From contig NZ_CP136946.1 of NCBI RefSeq assembly GCF_050916355.1, positions 310,001 through 374,000 on the forward strand: a stretch of 64,000 bases of DNA, given 5' to 3'. Made by a program: the position numbers and the translations under genes. The notes below the pieces were generated by a model. It did not search any database. It saw nothing but the letters and a program-made list of their open reading frames with translations, and was not told the origin of the DNA. Every line of letters begins with the position of its first letter. Position 1 is the stretch's first letter. Below, piece by piece: positions 17,558 through 25,929 of the stretch. Source of the DNA: Jeongeupia wiesaeckerbachi (lineage in GTDB: Bacteria; Pseudomonadota; Gammaproteobacteria; Burkholderiales; Chitinibacteraceae).

Positions 17558-17724
17558 GGGCCGGATTTGACGCGAGTTTGCAACAACGGGCAAGCGCCGG
17601 ACGGACGCACGGCGGTGCAAGGGCTCGCCTTTCGGCGTGTGTCATCCGCTTGACGCGCCGGCGTCACGGCACAGTCACAATCGCCTCGCACGATGGCCTC
17701 ACCCCAATGCAGAGACGCCTACGA

Positions 17725-18588
17725 ATGAGTGACGCGCCGCTGGCTTTTCGCAGTATCTGGATTTCCGACGTCCACCTCGGCACCGCCGGTTGCCAGGCCG
17801 ATTACCTGCTCGATTTTCTCAGGCACGCCGAGTGCGAGCACCTCTACCTCGTCGGCGACATCATCGACGGCTGGGCGATGAAGCGCAGCTGGTACTGGAA
17901 GCAGAGCCACAACGACGTGATCCAGAAGGTGCTGAGAAAAGCCCGCAAGGGCACCCAGGTCACCTATATCCCGGGCAATCACGACGAAGGCGCGCGGCAG
18001 TTCCTTGGCTTGATGTTCGGCGACATCCGCATCGAGGACGAAGTCATCCACACCACCGCCGACGGCCGCCGTTTCCTGATCCTGCACGGCGACCGCTTCG
18101 ACGGTGTGGTCCAGTGCGCCCGCTGGCTGGCCATCGTCGGCGACCGCGCCTACGGCATCACGCTGCGGCTGAACTACTGGTTCAACCGCGCCCGCGCCCG
18201 AATGGGGCTCGGCTACTGGTCGCTGTCGCAATACCTGAAGCACAAGGTCAAGACCGCGGTGAACTTCGTCGGCAAATTCGAGGAAGCCGTCGCCGCCGAA
18301 GCCCGCGCACGCGGCGTCGATGGCGTGATCTGCGGCCACATCCACAAGGCCGAAATGCGCGAGATCGACGGCGTGCTGTATTGCAACGACGGCGACTGGG
18401 TCGAAAGCCTGACCGCGCTGGTCGAAACCCACACCGGCGAACTGAAGATCATCACCTGGCAGACGTTCTACGCCGAGCAGCAAGCGCCCCGGCTGATCGC
18501 CGCCCCCGATGCCGGCCATCCGCCACAAGCCTTGCCGGTCGGCAAGCACAGCACCGATCTCTCCACGGAAAAAAGGGTTGCCGCATGA
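17725..18588 (+). CDS. Calcineurin-like metallophosphatase (UDP-2,3-diacylglucosamine diphosphatase-like)
   Basis: 287 residues. All metallophosphatase motifs are present: SDVHLG, GDIIDGW, GNHDE, LHGDRFD and GHIHK. The W-rich KRSWYWKQSHNDV segment and overall length match the LpxH-like branch common in betaproteobacteria, often annotated as UDP-2,3-diacylglucosamine diphosphatase. It may not be the lipid A enzyme itself. Its stop overlaps the next ATG by four bases (ATGA), so it is coupled to the glycosyltransferase, suggesting a shared envelope-lipid or glycolipid pathway. The ATG at 17725 is chosen; an alternative at 17707 adds six residues. Confidence 0.82.
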   Translation: MSDAPLAFRSIWISDVHLGTAGCQADYLLDFLRHAECEHLYLVGDIIDGWAMKRSWYWKQSHNDVIQKVLRKARKGTQVTYIPGNHDEGARQFLGLMFGDIRIEDEVIHTTADGRRFLILHGDRFDGVVQCARWLAIVGDRAYGITLRLNYWFNRARARMGLGYWSLSQYLKHKVKTAVNFVGKFEEAVAAEARARGVDGVICGHIHKAEMREIDGVLYCNDGDWVESLTALVETHTGELKIITWQTFYAEQQAPRLIAAPDAGHPPQALPVGKHSTDLSTEKRVAA

Positions 18589-19628
18589 ACATCCTCATCG
18601 TCACCGACGCATGGGAGCCGCAGGTCAACGGCGTCGTCCGCACGCTGAAGCAAACCCGGCGCGAGCTGGAAAAGCTCGGCCACACGGTCGAATTGATCAC
18701 GCCGCAGGATTTCACCACCTTCCCCTGCCCGACCTACCCGGAGATCCGGCTGTCATGGCGGCCGGGCAAGAAGATCGCCGCCCGCATCGAAGCCTTCCGT
18801 CCCGACGCAATCCACATCGCCACCGAAGGCCCGCTCGGGCTGGCCGCGCGCAAATACTGCATCCGGCACAAGCTGCCGTTCACCACCGCCTACCACTCGC
18901 GCTTCCCTGAATACGTGCAGCTGCGTTTCGGCATCCCGGTCGCGTGGACTTACCGCTGGCTCGCCGGCTTTCACAACGCCGCCGAGGCGACGATGGCGCC
19001 GACCCGCGTCGTCGTCGACGACCTGAAGGCGCGCGGCTTCACCAAGACGGTGATGTGGTCACGCGGCGTCGATCTCGACATCTTCAAGCAGGTGGCGCGT
19101 GAAAAGCTGCAGACGCGCCGGCCGATCTTCGTCTACGTCGGCCGCGTCGCGGTCGAGAAGAACGTCGAAGCCTTCCTCGAACTCGACCTGCCCGGCTCGA
19201 AATGGGTTTGCGGCGACGGCCCCGCCGCCGCATCGCTGAAAGCCAAATACGCCGGCGTCAGCTGGCTGGGCGTGCTGAGCCAGACCGAGCTCGCCGAGGT
19301 CTACAGCGCCGCCGACGTGTTCGTCTTCCCGAGCCGCACCGATACCTTCGGCCTGGTGCTGCTCGAAGCCATGGCCTGCGGCTGCCCGGTGGCCGCCTAC
19401 CCGGTAACCGGGCCGATCGACGTGATCGGCAGCAACGGCCCCGGCGCGCTCAACGACGACCTGCAAGCCGCTTGCCTCGCCGCCCTGAAGATCGACCGGC
19501 TCGAAGTGCGCCGCTTTGCCGAGCGCTTCTCCTGGGCCGCCGCAAGCCAGCAATTCCTCTCGCACCTGCACCCGTTCACGGCGGCGGCGCAGCAGGAGTT
19601 GCAATTGAGCATGCAATCGGCGAAGTAA
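18585..19628 (+). CDS. Glycosyltransferase family 4-type (mannosyltransferase-like)
   Basis: 347 residues with a GT-B fold. It opens MNILIVTDAWEPQVNGVVRT, the usual start of GDP-mannose/UDP-sugar-dependent GT4 enzymes acting on lipid acceptors. The acceptor-side His lies in TAYHSRFPEY; the donor-site motif is FPSRTDTFGLVLLEAMACG with the E-x7-E pair. It overlaps the metallophosphatase gene by four bases. A related degraded copy of its last ~75 codons lies at 21540-21783. A strong terminator follows at 19653. Confidence 0.87.
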   Translation: MNILIVTDAWEPQVNGVVRTLKQTRRELEKLGHTVELITPQDFTTFPCPTYPEIRLSWRPGKKIAARIEAFRPDAIHIATEGPLGLAARKYCIRHKLPFTTAYHSRFPEYVQLRFGIPVAWTYRWLAGFHNAAEATMAPTRVVVDDLKARGFTKTVMWSRGVDLDIFKQVAREKLQTRRPIFVYVGRVAVEKNVEAFLELDLPGSKWVCGDGPAAASLKAKYAGVSWLGVLSQTELAEVYSAADVFVFPSRTDTFGLVLLEAMACGCPVAAYPVTGPIDVIGSNGPGALNDDLQAACLAALKIDRLEVRRFAERFSWAAASQQFLSHLHPFTAAAQQELQLSMQSAK

Positions 19629-19935
19629 GCCCGACTCCGGCGCCCGTTCGATAAAAACCGCGCACTGCGCGGTTTTTTTATTGCCATGACCACAACATAT
19701 ACCAATCAAAATCCGCGCGAACTACGCCAATTGCCCAATTAAAATTCAGCATGTACACTATTCTTATCGCCCATTGAAAAATGATGCTCGCATCATTCAT
19801 CCCCATTGCCAATTTACCCGTTTAATTGCGTCAGCATGTCCAAAAGGACAAGGCCTCAGAGATGCGAATCAATAAACGGAATGGCTTAATCGAGGTGCAA
19901 TCGGCCATTGCTTCTTATTGAAAAATGGATTTGTC
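19629..19935. other. AT-richer gap with terminator
   Basis: After the terminator at 19653-19680, about 255 bases (19681-19935) are clearly lower in GC than the flanks and hold no convincing gene. This marks the start of an accessory stretch that runs to about 22.9 kb. Confidence 0.5.
19653..19680 (+). terminator. Intrinsic terminator after the glycosyltransferase gene
   Basis: AAAAACCGCGC (19653-19663), loop ACT, then GCGCGGTTTTT (19667-19677) and more T. It ends the metallophosphatase-glycosyltransferase unit. Confidence 0.9.
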
Positions 19936-20325
19936 ATGAAAATGGTTTATTGCCTTCTGGCCATCATGGCCTCCTCTCCAGCATGGGCGGGTGACGCTTG
20001 TAACTGCACAGGTGCACCGCGAAACGATTACGAAATCGCGAAGCAGGCATATCAAGCGGCGGACCAGGAGCTCAATACCACTTACCAAGCCGCCTTGCGC
20101 AGCATCGAATCATCCATTTCAGATGATCGCCAACGGCAAGACACCCGGGACCGGCTAAAGGACGCACAGCGGCTATGGATTAGCTACCGTGACGTCGACT
20201 GCGATGCAGTCCAGAGCATGTGGCGCAATGAACCCTTTGCCGATTATATGCATCTGCAATGCGAAACCAAACATACGCAACAAAGAACCAAGGAAATTGA
20301 TACGGCATACATCATCCACGGTTAA
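19936..20325 (+). CDS. Secreted LprI-like (DUF1311) protein
   Basis: 129 residues from ATG 19936. A signal peptide ends SSPAWA, followed by cysteines at DACNC. The core has the DUF1311/lysozyme-inhibitor LprI N-terminal pattern: YQAADQELNTTYQAALRSI, then LKDAQRLWISYRDVDCDAV and a late cysteine (LQCET). Family members are periplasmic; some inhibit lysozyme. An in-frame TTG at 19918 is a weaker alternative. GC is lower than in the flanking housekeeping genes, and it lies inside the stretch bounded by the duplicated glycosyltransferase end. Confidence 0.7.
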   Translation: MKMVYCLLAIMASSPAWAGDACNCTGAPRNDYEIAKQAYQAADQELNTTYQAALRSIESSISDDRQRQDTRDRLKDAQRLWISYRDVDCDAVQSMWRNEPFADYMHLQCETKHTQQRTKEIDTAYIIHG

Positions 20326-20672
20326 TTGCAGCAACACGCATTCCCATTGAGGACAATTGCGGCCGCCGTTTGATGCGCTGCTTCAATGTCGCCGCTCGCC
20401 GCCTCATTGCTGGAATGGCTGGATGCGCTCCGCCTCGGGGCTGTGCATGTGGATGAGTCTGACCAGCACAGCCCCCCCCCCCGCAAACTCGCCTCAAGAC
20501 AAGCTCCGCGCGTTTTTGCCCTGCCGCGGAGCGCCAACCTGGCGTGGATGCCACTCCCGTATCACGAATACGGGCAAATCAGCAAGCCGATCACCCCTCC
20601 CCCTTTGCAAGTCCGTCCTGCCATTGATCAGTGACGTATATGGTGGGATGCACAAAACACGACAAGGACAAA
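20326..20672. other. Non-coding stretch with C11 run
   Basis: No gene is supported here. Open frames exist on both strands but have no family resemblance, no ribosome binding site and erratic composition. A run of eleven C residues at 20472-20482 is notable as a homopolymer tract. The sequence looks like decayed or non-coding DNA. Confidence 0.4.
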
Positions 20673-20736
20673 ATGAGCAACCAGGATCAGGTTCCCCCCT
20701 GACGTAGCACTATGGAGCCCCAATACTGCAGTCGCC
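20673..20736 (+). other. Likely frameshifted 5' end of the membrane-protein gene at 20737
   Basis: An ATG at 20673 reads MSNQDQVPP and then hits TGA at 20700, right after a C6 run (20694-20699). With five C residues the frame would continue as VPPDVALWSPNTAVALS straight into the frame at 20737. That text fits the start of this protein type better than the internal TTG. So either a one-base insertion inactivated the normal start, or the tract is variable or a sequencing error. Confidence 0.6.
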
Positions 20737-21384
20737 TTGAGCCTTATATTTTCCCCCATATTCGGCGCATGGCTTCATGCGAAAAACTGGCGCACACTCG
20801 GCGATGAGGAGAAAGCGGAGCAATCCATGCTCTGGGCATATGGCGGCATTGGCATCCTTATATTGCTGATGTTTTTACCCTCATCCTCTGGAGGACCAAT
20901 CGGCTTGGGATATCTACTGGCATGGAATTTCTTCTCGGCCCGACAACAAGCCATGCAGATCAAGGAACGATTGGGCGACAATTATAAAAAGAAGCATTGG
21001 GGAAAACCGGTTGGCATCGCCATCGCCACGCTATTGGCATTATTCTTGGCCGCCGATGCAGCTTCCGAATACATCGGCACCAAGAAACTGCAAGAATCCG
21101 TGCTGACAGACGTCAGCGGCGTGTGGAGCGCAGATCCAAGCGGAATATTGGTGACCCTCAAGCTGGACGGAACAAACAAGTCCATTACCGTCAATGGAAA
21201 CGAATCGCCTGTAACCATAAAAAACTTTGACGAAAAAAACAAAACATTCACCGTCGTTTTCAACAACACTCCTTCGACGACTTGGTCCATCAAGCCGAAC
21301 TTCGTGAATGATCGCAATTTCAATCTAACCCTCACGGTACAGGACGGCTCGTTAATTAAGCTTTATTTTGTCCGCAACTTGTAA
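20737..21384 (+). CDS. Membrane protein with C-terminal soluble domain (5' end frameshifted)
   Basis: 215 residues if started at the TTG at 20737. The N-terminal part has SPIFGAWLHAKNWRTLGDEEKA, then two or three hydrophobic segments (about 33-60 and 93-110). A C-terminal ~100-residue domain with DVSGVWSADPSGILVTLKLDG looks beta-rich and extracytoplasmic. The N-terminal portion resembles a family of small bacterial membrane proteins starting with a short cytoplasmic stretch. The natural start appears to be the ATG at 20673, separated by a C6 tract frameshift. GC is lower than in the flanks. Confidence 0.6.
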   Translation: MSLIFSPIFGAWLHAKNWRTLGDEEKAEQSMLWAYGGIGILILLMFLPSSSGGPIGLGYLLAWNFFSARQQAMQIKERLGDNYKKKHWGKPVGIAIATLLALFLAADAASEYIGTKKLQESVLTDVSGVWSADPSGILVTLKLDGTNKSITVNGNESPVTIKNFDEKNKTFTVVFNNTPSTTWSIKPNFVNDRNFNLTLTVQDGSLIKLYFVRNL

Positions 21385-21539
21385 GCCCCGGGGACGGCCC
21401 GGACAAGTCAAGCCTTGCAAATCAACGCGCCCGCAATCCATGTGCGGTACTGAAGAGCCATTCGTTCGAAACGACTGATGGCGCTTCCCAAGGTTGTTGT
21501 TCACGGCGGACCGCTCCCTTCCTCCTGATGCGACTCCTA

Positions 21540-21783
21540 GCATGGCTGCGCCCACCCGGTGACCGGGCCGATCGACGTCATCGGCCTCGATGGCCCCGGC
21601 GCCCTGCAGGACGACCTGCAGGCCGCCTGCCTCGCCGCCCTGAAGATCGACCGGCTCGAAGTGCGCCGCTTCGCCGAACGCTTCTCGTGGGCCGCCGCCA
21701 GCCGGCAGTTCCTCTCGCACCTGCACCCGTTCACCCCGGCGGCGCAGCAGGAGTTGCAGTTGAGTATGCAGGCGGCGAAGTAA
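21540..21783 (+). pseudogene. Remnant of a glycosyltransferase gene: diverged copy of the 3' end of the gene at 18585
   Basis: About 75 codons from VTGPIDVIG to SMQAAK match the C-terminus of the glycosyltransferase at 18585 (its bases ~19400-19628), with the same stop position. Differences are mostly third-position changes with few amino-acid changes, so this is a diverged homologue rather than a recent exact duplication. Upstream the match fades through GCATGGC-TGCG, with about 14 bases missing. It has no start or ribosome site and cannot be a working enzyme. A separate terminator follows at 21803. Confidence 0.85.
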
Positions 21784-21802
21784 ACCCAAGCTAACCTGCG
21801 CC

Positions 21803-21831
21803 ATCAAGGCCGCGCACCGCGCGGCCTTGAT
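21803..21831 (+). terminator. Hairpin after the glycosyltransferase remnant
   Basis: ATCAAGGCCGCGC (21803-21815), loop ACC, perfect complement to 21831. It differs in sequence from the terminator after the intact gene, supporting an independent origin of the two 3' ends. The T-run is weak. Confidence 0.7.
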
Positions 21832-22004
21832 GCATTTCACACCACTCGCCCTCAGCGCCACACGCCTGTAGACTCATGAAAGCTAGCACTAAGCAACCAT
21901 CATGAAAGCAATCGAAATGTCGCCGGCGTTATCGGACATGTCGCCTATTTCTTTATTTGCCGTGTTATGCACTGTCCGTGCATACACCACATTAGAGCGC
22001 ACAA

Positions 22005-22397
22005 GTGGAAATTCAGACCCTCTGGCTACTGATTCTCGGCATGGCCACCCCAGTAGCCGGTGTAGTCGGTTTCGCCATACAGCTCCGCCAAGTAAAGAAG
22101 ACACAGCTTGAAAACGAAAAGCTTTTACTAGAGATTGCAGCACTTAAGTCCGCAAGAGAAAAAAGCTCGCAAAGAGTTCGAATCGCTTCGTCAGAAGAAA
22201 TAGATCGCTTTGGCAAAAAGCGTGCCCAGTTTAGCAGGGGGAGACAGCCAAATTTAGATTGGGCATCGCTTGAAAAACCCAACAAGCGGAGTGAGCGGCT
22301 TATAGCAACGGCAATTCTACTATTCGTATTTTTCGTTGTTGGCTACGCAATCTATGATCTTTATCGTTTTGTTCGGTGGCTCGCGCATGTTCTCTAA
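22005..22397 (+). CDS. Small membrane protein with coiled coil, hypothetical
   Basis: 130 residues from a GTG (AGAGCG lies about 5 bases ahead). A hydrophobic N-terminal helix (about 5-27) is followed by a charged heptad-like segment VKKTQLENEKLLLEIAALK, a basic middle region, and a second membrane helix near 100-122 (TAILLFVFFVVGYAIYDLY). No family recognised. The hairpin-like topology with a short coiled coil is common in small accessory membrane proteins. It lies alone in the lower-GC stretch. Confidence 0.5.
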   Translation: MEIQTLWLLILGMATPVAGVVGFAIQLRQVKKTQLENEKLLLEIAALKSAREKSSQRVRIASSEEIDRFGKKRAQFSRGRQPNLDWASLEKPNKRSERLIATAILLFVFFVVGYAIYDLYRFVRWLAHVL

Positions 22398-22875
22398 CAC
22401 CTCACTCAATCTCGATGGGCTATCGCCCGCCGGTTTGTCACTTGCGCTAAGTCATTGATGCCAGAAAGATTTCCGAGCTCGAGGAATACATGCCGCATGT
22501 GCTTGAAACTAATTCCGAAATTCGGCGGCGTACACCACGGCCACCTGCTCCCGTCAGAGGGGGCAAGCAATGTCGCACTCGGTTCGTTCTCGTTCCTATC
22601 TTTCGCAACGTACGAACAGTAACGCATCAACTCGCTTCGGGATCCTGAGTGCCAAGTGGCATTTAGGTTCTCAAAGAGAACGAAATGCTTCCTAAGCTAC
22701 GAGCACACTTTCTTCGGCCCCCTCTTCCAGTAAATCTTTCCGCTAGCAACCTGATGCCACGATCAGCAATTAATTTCCTTTCAATTGAAAAGAAATCCCT
22801 TGATCATCCGGACCACACCTATTTCCTCAAACCCGGGCATCATCACATGGATTGCCATACACCCAAGGAGTAAAA
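22398..22875. other. Gap without supported gene
   Basis: About 480 bases. Short open frames occur on both strands but none shows a family motif, signal peptide or ribosome site, and composition is intermediate. I see nothing definite here besides the ribosome site AAGGAG (22865-22870) of the next gene. Confidence 0.4.
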
Positions 22876-23220
22876 ATGAAATACGAAGGAAGCTGTCACT
22901 GCAGACAAGTAGCTTTTGAGGTCGAGGGTGAGCTCACCCAAGTGACAGCGTGCAACTGCTCAATCTGTTCGCGAAAGGGCGCATTGCTGTGGGGGGTCAA
23001 ACCCGATCAATTTCGCTTGACGTCCTCTTCGGAAAAACTGGCCACTTACACTTTTGGCAACCAGCGCATTGAGCATCGATTTTGCCCGAAATGCGGTGTC
23101 CATACATTTGCCGAAGGCATTCTCTCGGGCAATAAAATGGTGGTGGTTAATGCCAATTGCCTTGAAAGCGTGGCACTGTCGTCGCTGCCACTCAGGCACT
23201 TTGACGGTCGCTCGCGTTAG
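22876..23220 (+). CDS. GFA/CENP-V-domain protein (glutathione-dependent formaldehyde-activating enzyme-like)
   Basis: 114 residues. The zinc-ligand pattern is visible: GSCHCRQVAFEV, then TACNCSICSRKG, then HRFCPKCGVHTF, giving the CxC...CxxC...CxxC set of the GFA (PF04828) fold. Members bind zinc and act on glutathione adducts or related substrates; the exact reaction is unknown. AAGGAG is 5 bases before the ATG, which decides the start. Confidence 0.88.
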   Translation: MKYEGSCHCRQVAFEVEGELTQVTACNCSICSRKGALLWGVKPDQFRLTSSSEKLATYTFGNQRIEHRFCPKCGVHTFAEGILSGNKMVVVNANCLESVALSSLPLRHFDGRSR

Positions 23221-23345
23221 TCATCATGGCGCCGGTTTTTCCAGCCGAGCGAACCTGCGCAAAAACCGCGCAGTCGCCCGCGTAGGGTTTGCCCGCAGGT
23301 TGCGCCAAGTCCGCGCTACACTCCGCCCGATCCGAGCTCGGAACC

Positions 23346-23948
23346 TCAACGCCGTTTGCAACTCTGGATGTAATCCAGTGCCGGATAGTTCTGCTGCAAG
23401 TAGTCGGCCGCGCCCGGCCCCTGCAACTTCTGCACATCCGGCCCCTTGCCCCAGGGCGGGATATCGCCATAGCTCATGTTGAAGCGGCTGACGGTCTGCT
23501 GCATCGACACCGGGGTCACGTAGCCGATCGGCGTTTCCCACGGCTGGGTGCCGAGGTGTTCGACTTTTTCGCCGAGCGTGATGAACAGGTGTTCGGTACG
23601 GGAGTTGGTGCCGGCGCCGGCGAAGCTGATGTAGCCGCGCTTGAACTGGCGCAATGCCGGCTGTTTTAGATCGTCGGCGATCGCCGACCATTTTTTTGCT
23701 GCAGCCTTCGATTGCGGAAAACCGAACTGGCACAGCACGCCATCAAGGCAGCGAAAGAACGGCACGCGGTTGAAGTGGCCGGCGTCGACCAGTTGCAGGA
23801 AGCGCTCGGCGCCCTTGGGACTCCATTCCGGGCGGATGACGATGTCGATCGCCCCCTTGGTGGTCTGGCACACCACGTTGACCTGGCCGGCGGCGCTGCC
23901 GGTTGCGGCGGCCGTTGCCAGCGCCATACCCACGAGTTGCAGCTTCAT
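23346..23948 (-). CDS. Periplasmic cyclophilin-type peptidyl-prolyl isomerase
   Basis: 200 residues with an N-terminal signal peptide ending near GSAAG. The cyclophilin core is recognisable: VVCQTTKGAIDIVIRPEWSP, AERFLQLVDAGHFNRVPFFRCLDG and RGYISFAGAGTNSRTEHLFITLG. The catalytic Arg lies in the FFRC segment; some other positions differ from canonical PpiA, so activity may be reduced. ATG 23948 has GGGAG 6 bases upstream. It is divergent from mtfA. Confidence 0.82.
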   Translation of the reverse strand: MKLQLVGMALATAAATGSAAGQVNVVCQTTKGAIDIVIRPEWSPKGAERFLQLVDAGHFNRVPFFRCLDGVLCQFGFPQSKAAAKKWSAIADDLKQPALRQFKRGYISFAGAGTNSRTEHLFITLGEKVEHLGTQPWETPIGYVTPVSMQQTVSRFNMSYGDIPPWGKGPDVQKLQGPGAADYLQQNYPALDYIQSCKRR

Positions 23949-24174
23949 CTTGTCTCCCTGTGGCCCGCGGGCCTTGTTGTTTGGCGCCGACAATGCGCCA
24001 GCGTGAGCGCAGCTTGCCGTCGCAACTGCCCGGCCACAAGCGCCAGGTTCGCCAGCGTTGCGGCCCGGCCGATGACCGTTGATACCTGCCTTCCGACGAT
24101 TCGTCGGTACGCACCGCCCGGTCATTGAATCCCTGCCGGCTGTACCCATCTGCTTGAGCAAACAAGGAGTCCGC

Positions 24175-25014
24175 ATGTTCGGTTTTCTCAAGACCCGCAA
24201 GCGCGCCAGGCTGCTGGCCGCCAATCCGATTCCCGATGCGCTGTGGCAGCAGGTGATGCGTGCGCCGCTGTTCATCGGCCTTTCCGACAGCGAACGGCTC
24301 ACCCTGCGCGACCACGCCGCGTGGTTCCTCGCCGAGAAAACCATCACGCCGGTCAACGGACTGGAACTCGGCGACGCGGCGCGCGTGCTGCTGGCGGCAC
24401 AGGCTGTGCTGCCGATCCTGCATCTCGGCTTCGACGCCTACGACGACTGGCACGAGGTCATCGTCTATCCGGGGCAGTTCCTCAGCCGCGACCGGTATAC
24501 CGACCATGCGGGTCTGGTACACGAGTTCGAGCAGGTGCTCGCCGGCCAGGCACGCAGCGACGGCCCGGTGCTGCTGTCGTGGCTGGACGTGTCCGAGTCG
24601 CCGTGGCTGGACGGCTGGAACGTCGTCATCCACGAATTCGCCCACAAGCTCGACATGCGCTCGGGCGACGCCAACGGCTGTCCGCCGCTGCACAAGGGCA
24701 TGGACTACGCCGGCTGGAAACGTAGCTTCTCGCTCGCCTTCGACGATCTGAGCCGGCGCGCCGATCACGATCTGTACAGCCCGATCGACCTGTACGCGGC
24801 CGAGAATCCGGCCGAGTGCTTCGCGGTGTTCACCGAATACTTCTTCGAAACCCCGCACGCGCTGACCGAGCATTACCCGGCCGTGTACGAGCAACTCAAG
24901 GCCTTCTACAAGCAGGACCCGGCGGCGCGGCTGCCGCGCGTACGTTACCGGCCCTGCTTCGAACCGGTAAACTTCGGCCCGGTCACCATCCCGACCCCGG
25001 CACCGGAGTATTGA
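24175..25014 (+). CDS. mtfA: MtfA-type zinc peptidase (Mlc-binding anti-repressor family)
   Basis: 279 residues. The metalloprotease motif HEFAHKLDMRSG lies at about 159, with a downstream Glu in YAAENPAECFAVFTEYFFE, both hallmarks of the M90/MtfA family. E. coli MtfA binds the glucose repressor Mlc and has aminopeptidase activity. No Mlc gene is in the window, so the partner here is unknown. AAGGAG lies ahead of the ATG. The next gene, rsmJ, starts directly after its stop. Confidence 0.9.
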   Translation: MFGFLKTRKRARLLAANPIPDALWQQVMRAPLFIGLSDSERLTLRDHAAWFLAEKTITPVNGLELGDAARVLLAAQAVLPILHLGFDAYDDWHEVIVYPGQFLSRDRYTDHAGLVHEFEQVLAGQARSDGPVLLSWLDVSESPWLDGWNVVIHEFAHKLDMRSGDANGCPPLHKGMDYAGWKRSFSLAFDDLSRRADHDLYSPIDLYAAENPAECFAVFTEYFFETPHALTEHYPAVYEQLKAFYKQDPAARLPRVRYRPCFEPVNFGPVTIPTPAPEY

Positions 25015-25770
25015 ATGCAGTTGTTGTTGAACGGCGAGTTGAACGCCGACGATGCCCTCGCCGCCGCGCTGGCCGAGCGCTACGGCTTCACGCCGACGCA
25101 CGCCGCGCCGGCCGATGGCTACTTTCTGGCGTTTGAAGACGGCCGGCTCAGCTTGCAGCAGACCGGCGACAGGGCCCGCGTCTGCGTTGATTTCGTCGAC
25201 GGCGCCAGTGCACACCGGCGCAAGTTCGGCGGCGGTCGCGGCCAGCCGGTCGCCAAGGCGGTCGGCTTGAAAGGCGGCGCAACGCCGGCCGTGCTCGACG
25301 CGACCGCCGGCCAGGGGCGCGATGCCTTCGTGCTGGCCAGCCTCGGCTGCAGCGTGACGCTGATCGAGCGCAGCCCGGTCGCCGCGGCCTTGCTCGACGA
25401 CGGGCTGCGGCGCGCGGCACTGGATGCCGATACCGCCGAAATCGCCGCGCGGATGACCTTGATCCACGCCGATTCGCTGCAATGGCTGCTGGCCGCCGCA
25501 GCGAAGTCGTTCGACGTGGTCTTCCTCGACCCGATGTTTCCCGAACCGGACAAACGGGCGAAGTCGAAAAAGGAAATGGCGATGTTCCAGGCCCTGATCG
25601 GCGGCGATACCGACGCCGACGCGCTGCTGTCGCCGGCACGGCACATTGCGCGCCAGCGCGTCGTCGTCAAACGGCCAAGGCACGCGCCGTGGCTGGCCGA
25701 GGTCAAGCCGAACTTCGACTATCCGGGCGAGAGCACCCGCTTCGACGCCTATTTGCCGCTGGTTTCTTAA
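25015..25770 (+). CDS. rsmJ: 16S rRNA (guanine1516-N2)-methyltransferase
   Basis: 251 residues. The SAM-binding motif DATAGQGRDAFVLASLG and the catalytic-site text VFLDPMFPEPDKRAKSKKEM are characteristic of RsmJ (former DUF548). The C-terminal FDYPGESTRFDAY also fits. It methylates G1516 in 16S rRNA. The ATG begins on the base after the mtfA stop, so the two are probably cotranscribed and translationally coupled. Confidence 0.92.
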   Translation: MQLLLNGELNADDALAAALAERYGFTPTHAAPADGYFLAFEDGRLSLQQTGDRARVCVDFVDGASAHRRKFGGGRGQPVAKAVGLKGGATPAVLDATAGQGRDAFVLASLGCSVTLIERSPVAAALLDDGLRRAALDADTAEIAARMTLIHADSLQWLLAAAAKSFDVVFLDPMFPEPDKRAKSKKEMAMFQALIGGDTDADALLSPARHIARQRVVVKRPRHAPWLAEVKPNFDYPGESTRFDAYLPLVS

Positions 25771-25779
25771 AACCCAAGC

Positions 25780-25929
25780 CCAGTCGGCGAGCGGGCCAAA
25801 GCAGTTGGGGAACCAGTTGCGGTGCCCCCGCAAAGAGTTCACCCGGCGGCCGGAATGGACACAAGGTCCCATGAGGATTCCGCGTATCGGCCGGAGGCAA
25901 ACTGCGCAGCCGCCTGATGCGACCGGTTT
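25780..25929 (+). repeat. Intergenic repeat, copy B
   Basis: Two stretches match the minus strand of 63324-63476: a 21-base block beginning GGCGAGCGGGCCAA (25786-25806; 19 of 21 identical to 63456-63476) and CCGGAATGGACACAAGG (25850-25866), followed by a shared CATGAGGA and TGCGCAGCCGC. It lies between the rsmJ stop and a convergent gene and has no coding potential of its own. It appears to be a dispersed extragenic element. Confidence 0.6.

Noticed and set aside
17650..17681. TTGACG as a promoter for the metallophosphatase gene
   Set aside because: The only -10-like box (CACAAT) is 20 bases away, too far for a convincing sigma70 promoter.
20357..20707. Plus-strand open frames across the C11 run
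   Set aside because: No ribosome site, no family resemblance, and the frames depend on the length of a homopolymer.
23230..23345. Promoter-like TACACT box before the cyclophilin stop
   Set aside because: No -35 at proper spacing and no plus-strand gene follows it.
23949..25872. Long minus-strand open frame across mtfA and rsmJ
   Set aside because: It runs antisense to two well-supported genes and has no recognisable domain; only the cyclophilin part further down (23346-23948), in another frame, is real.
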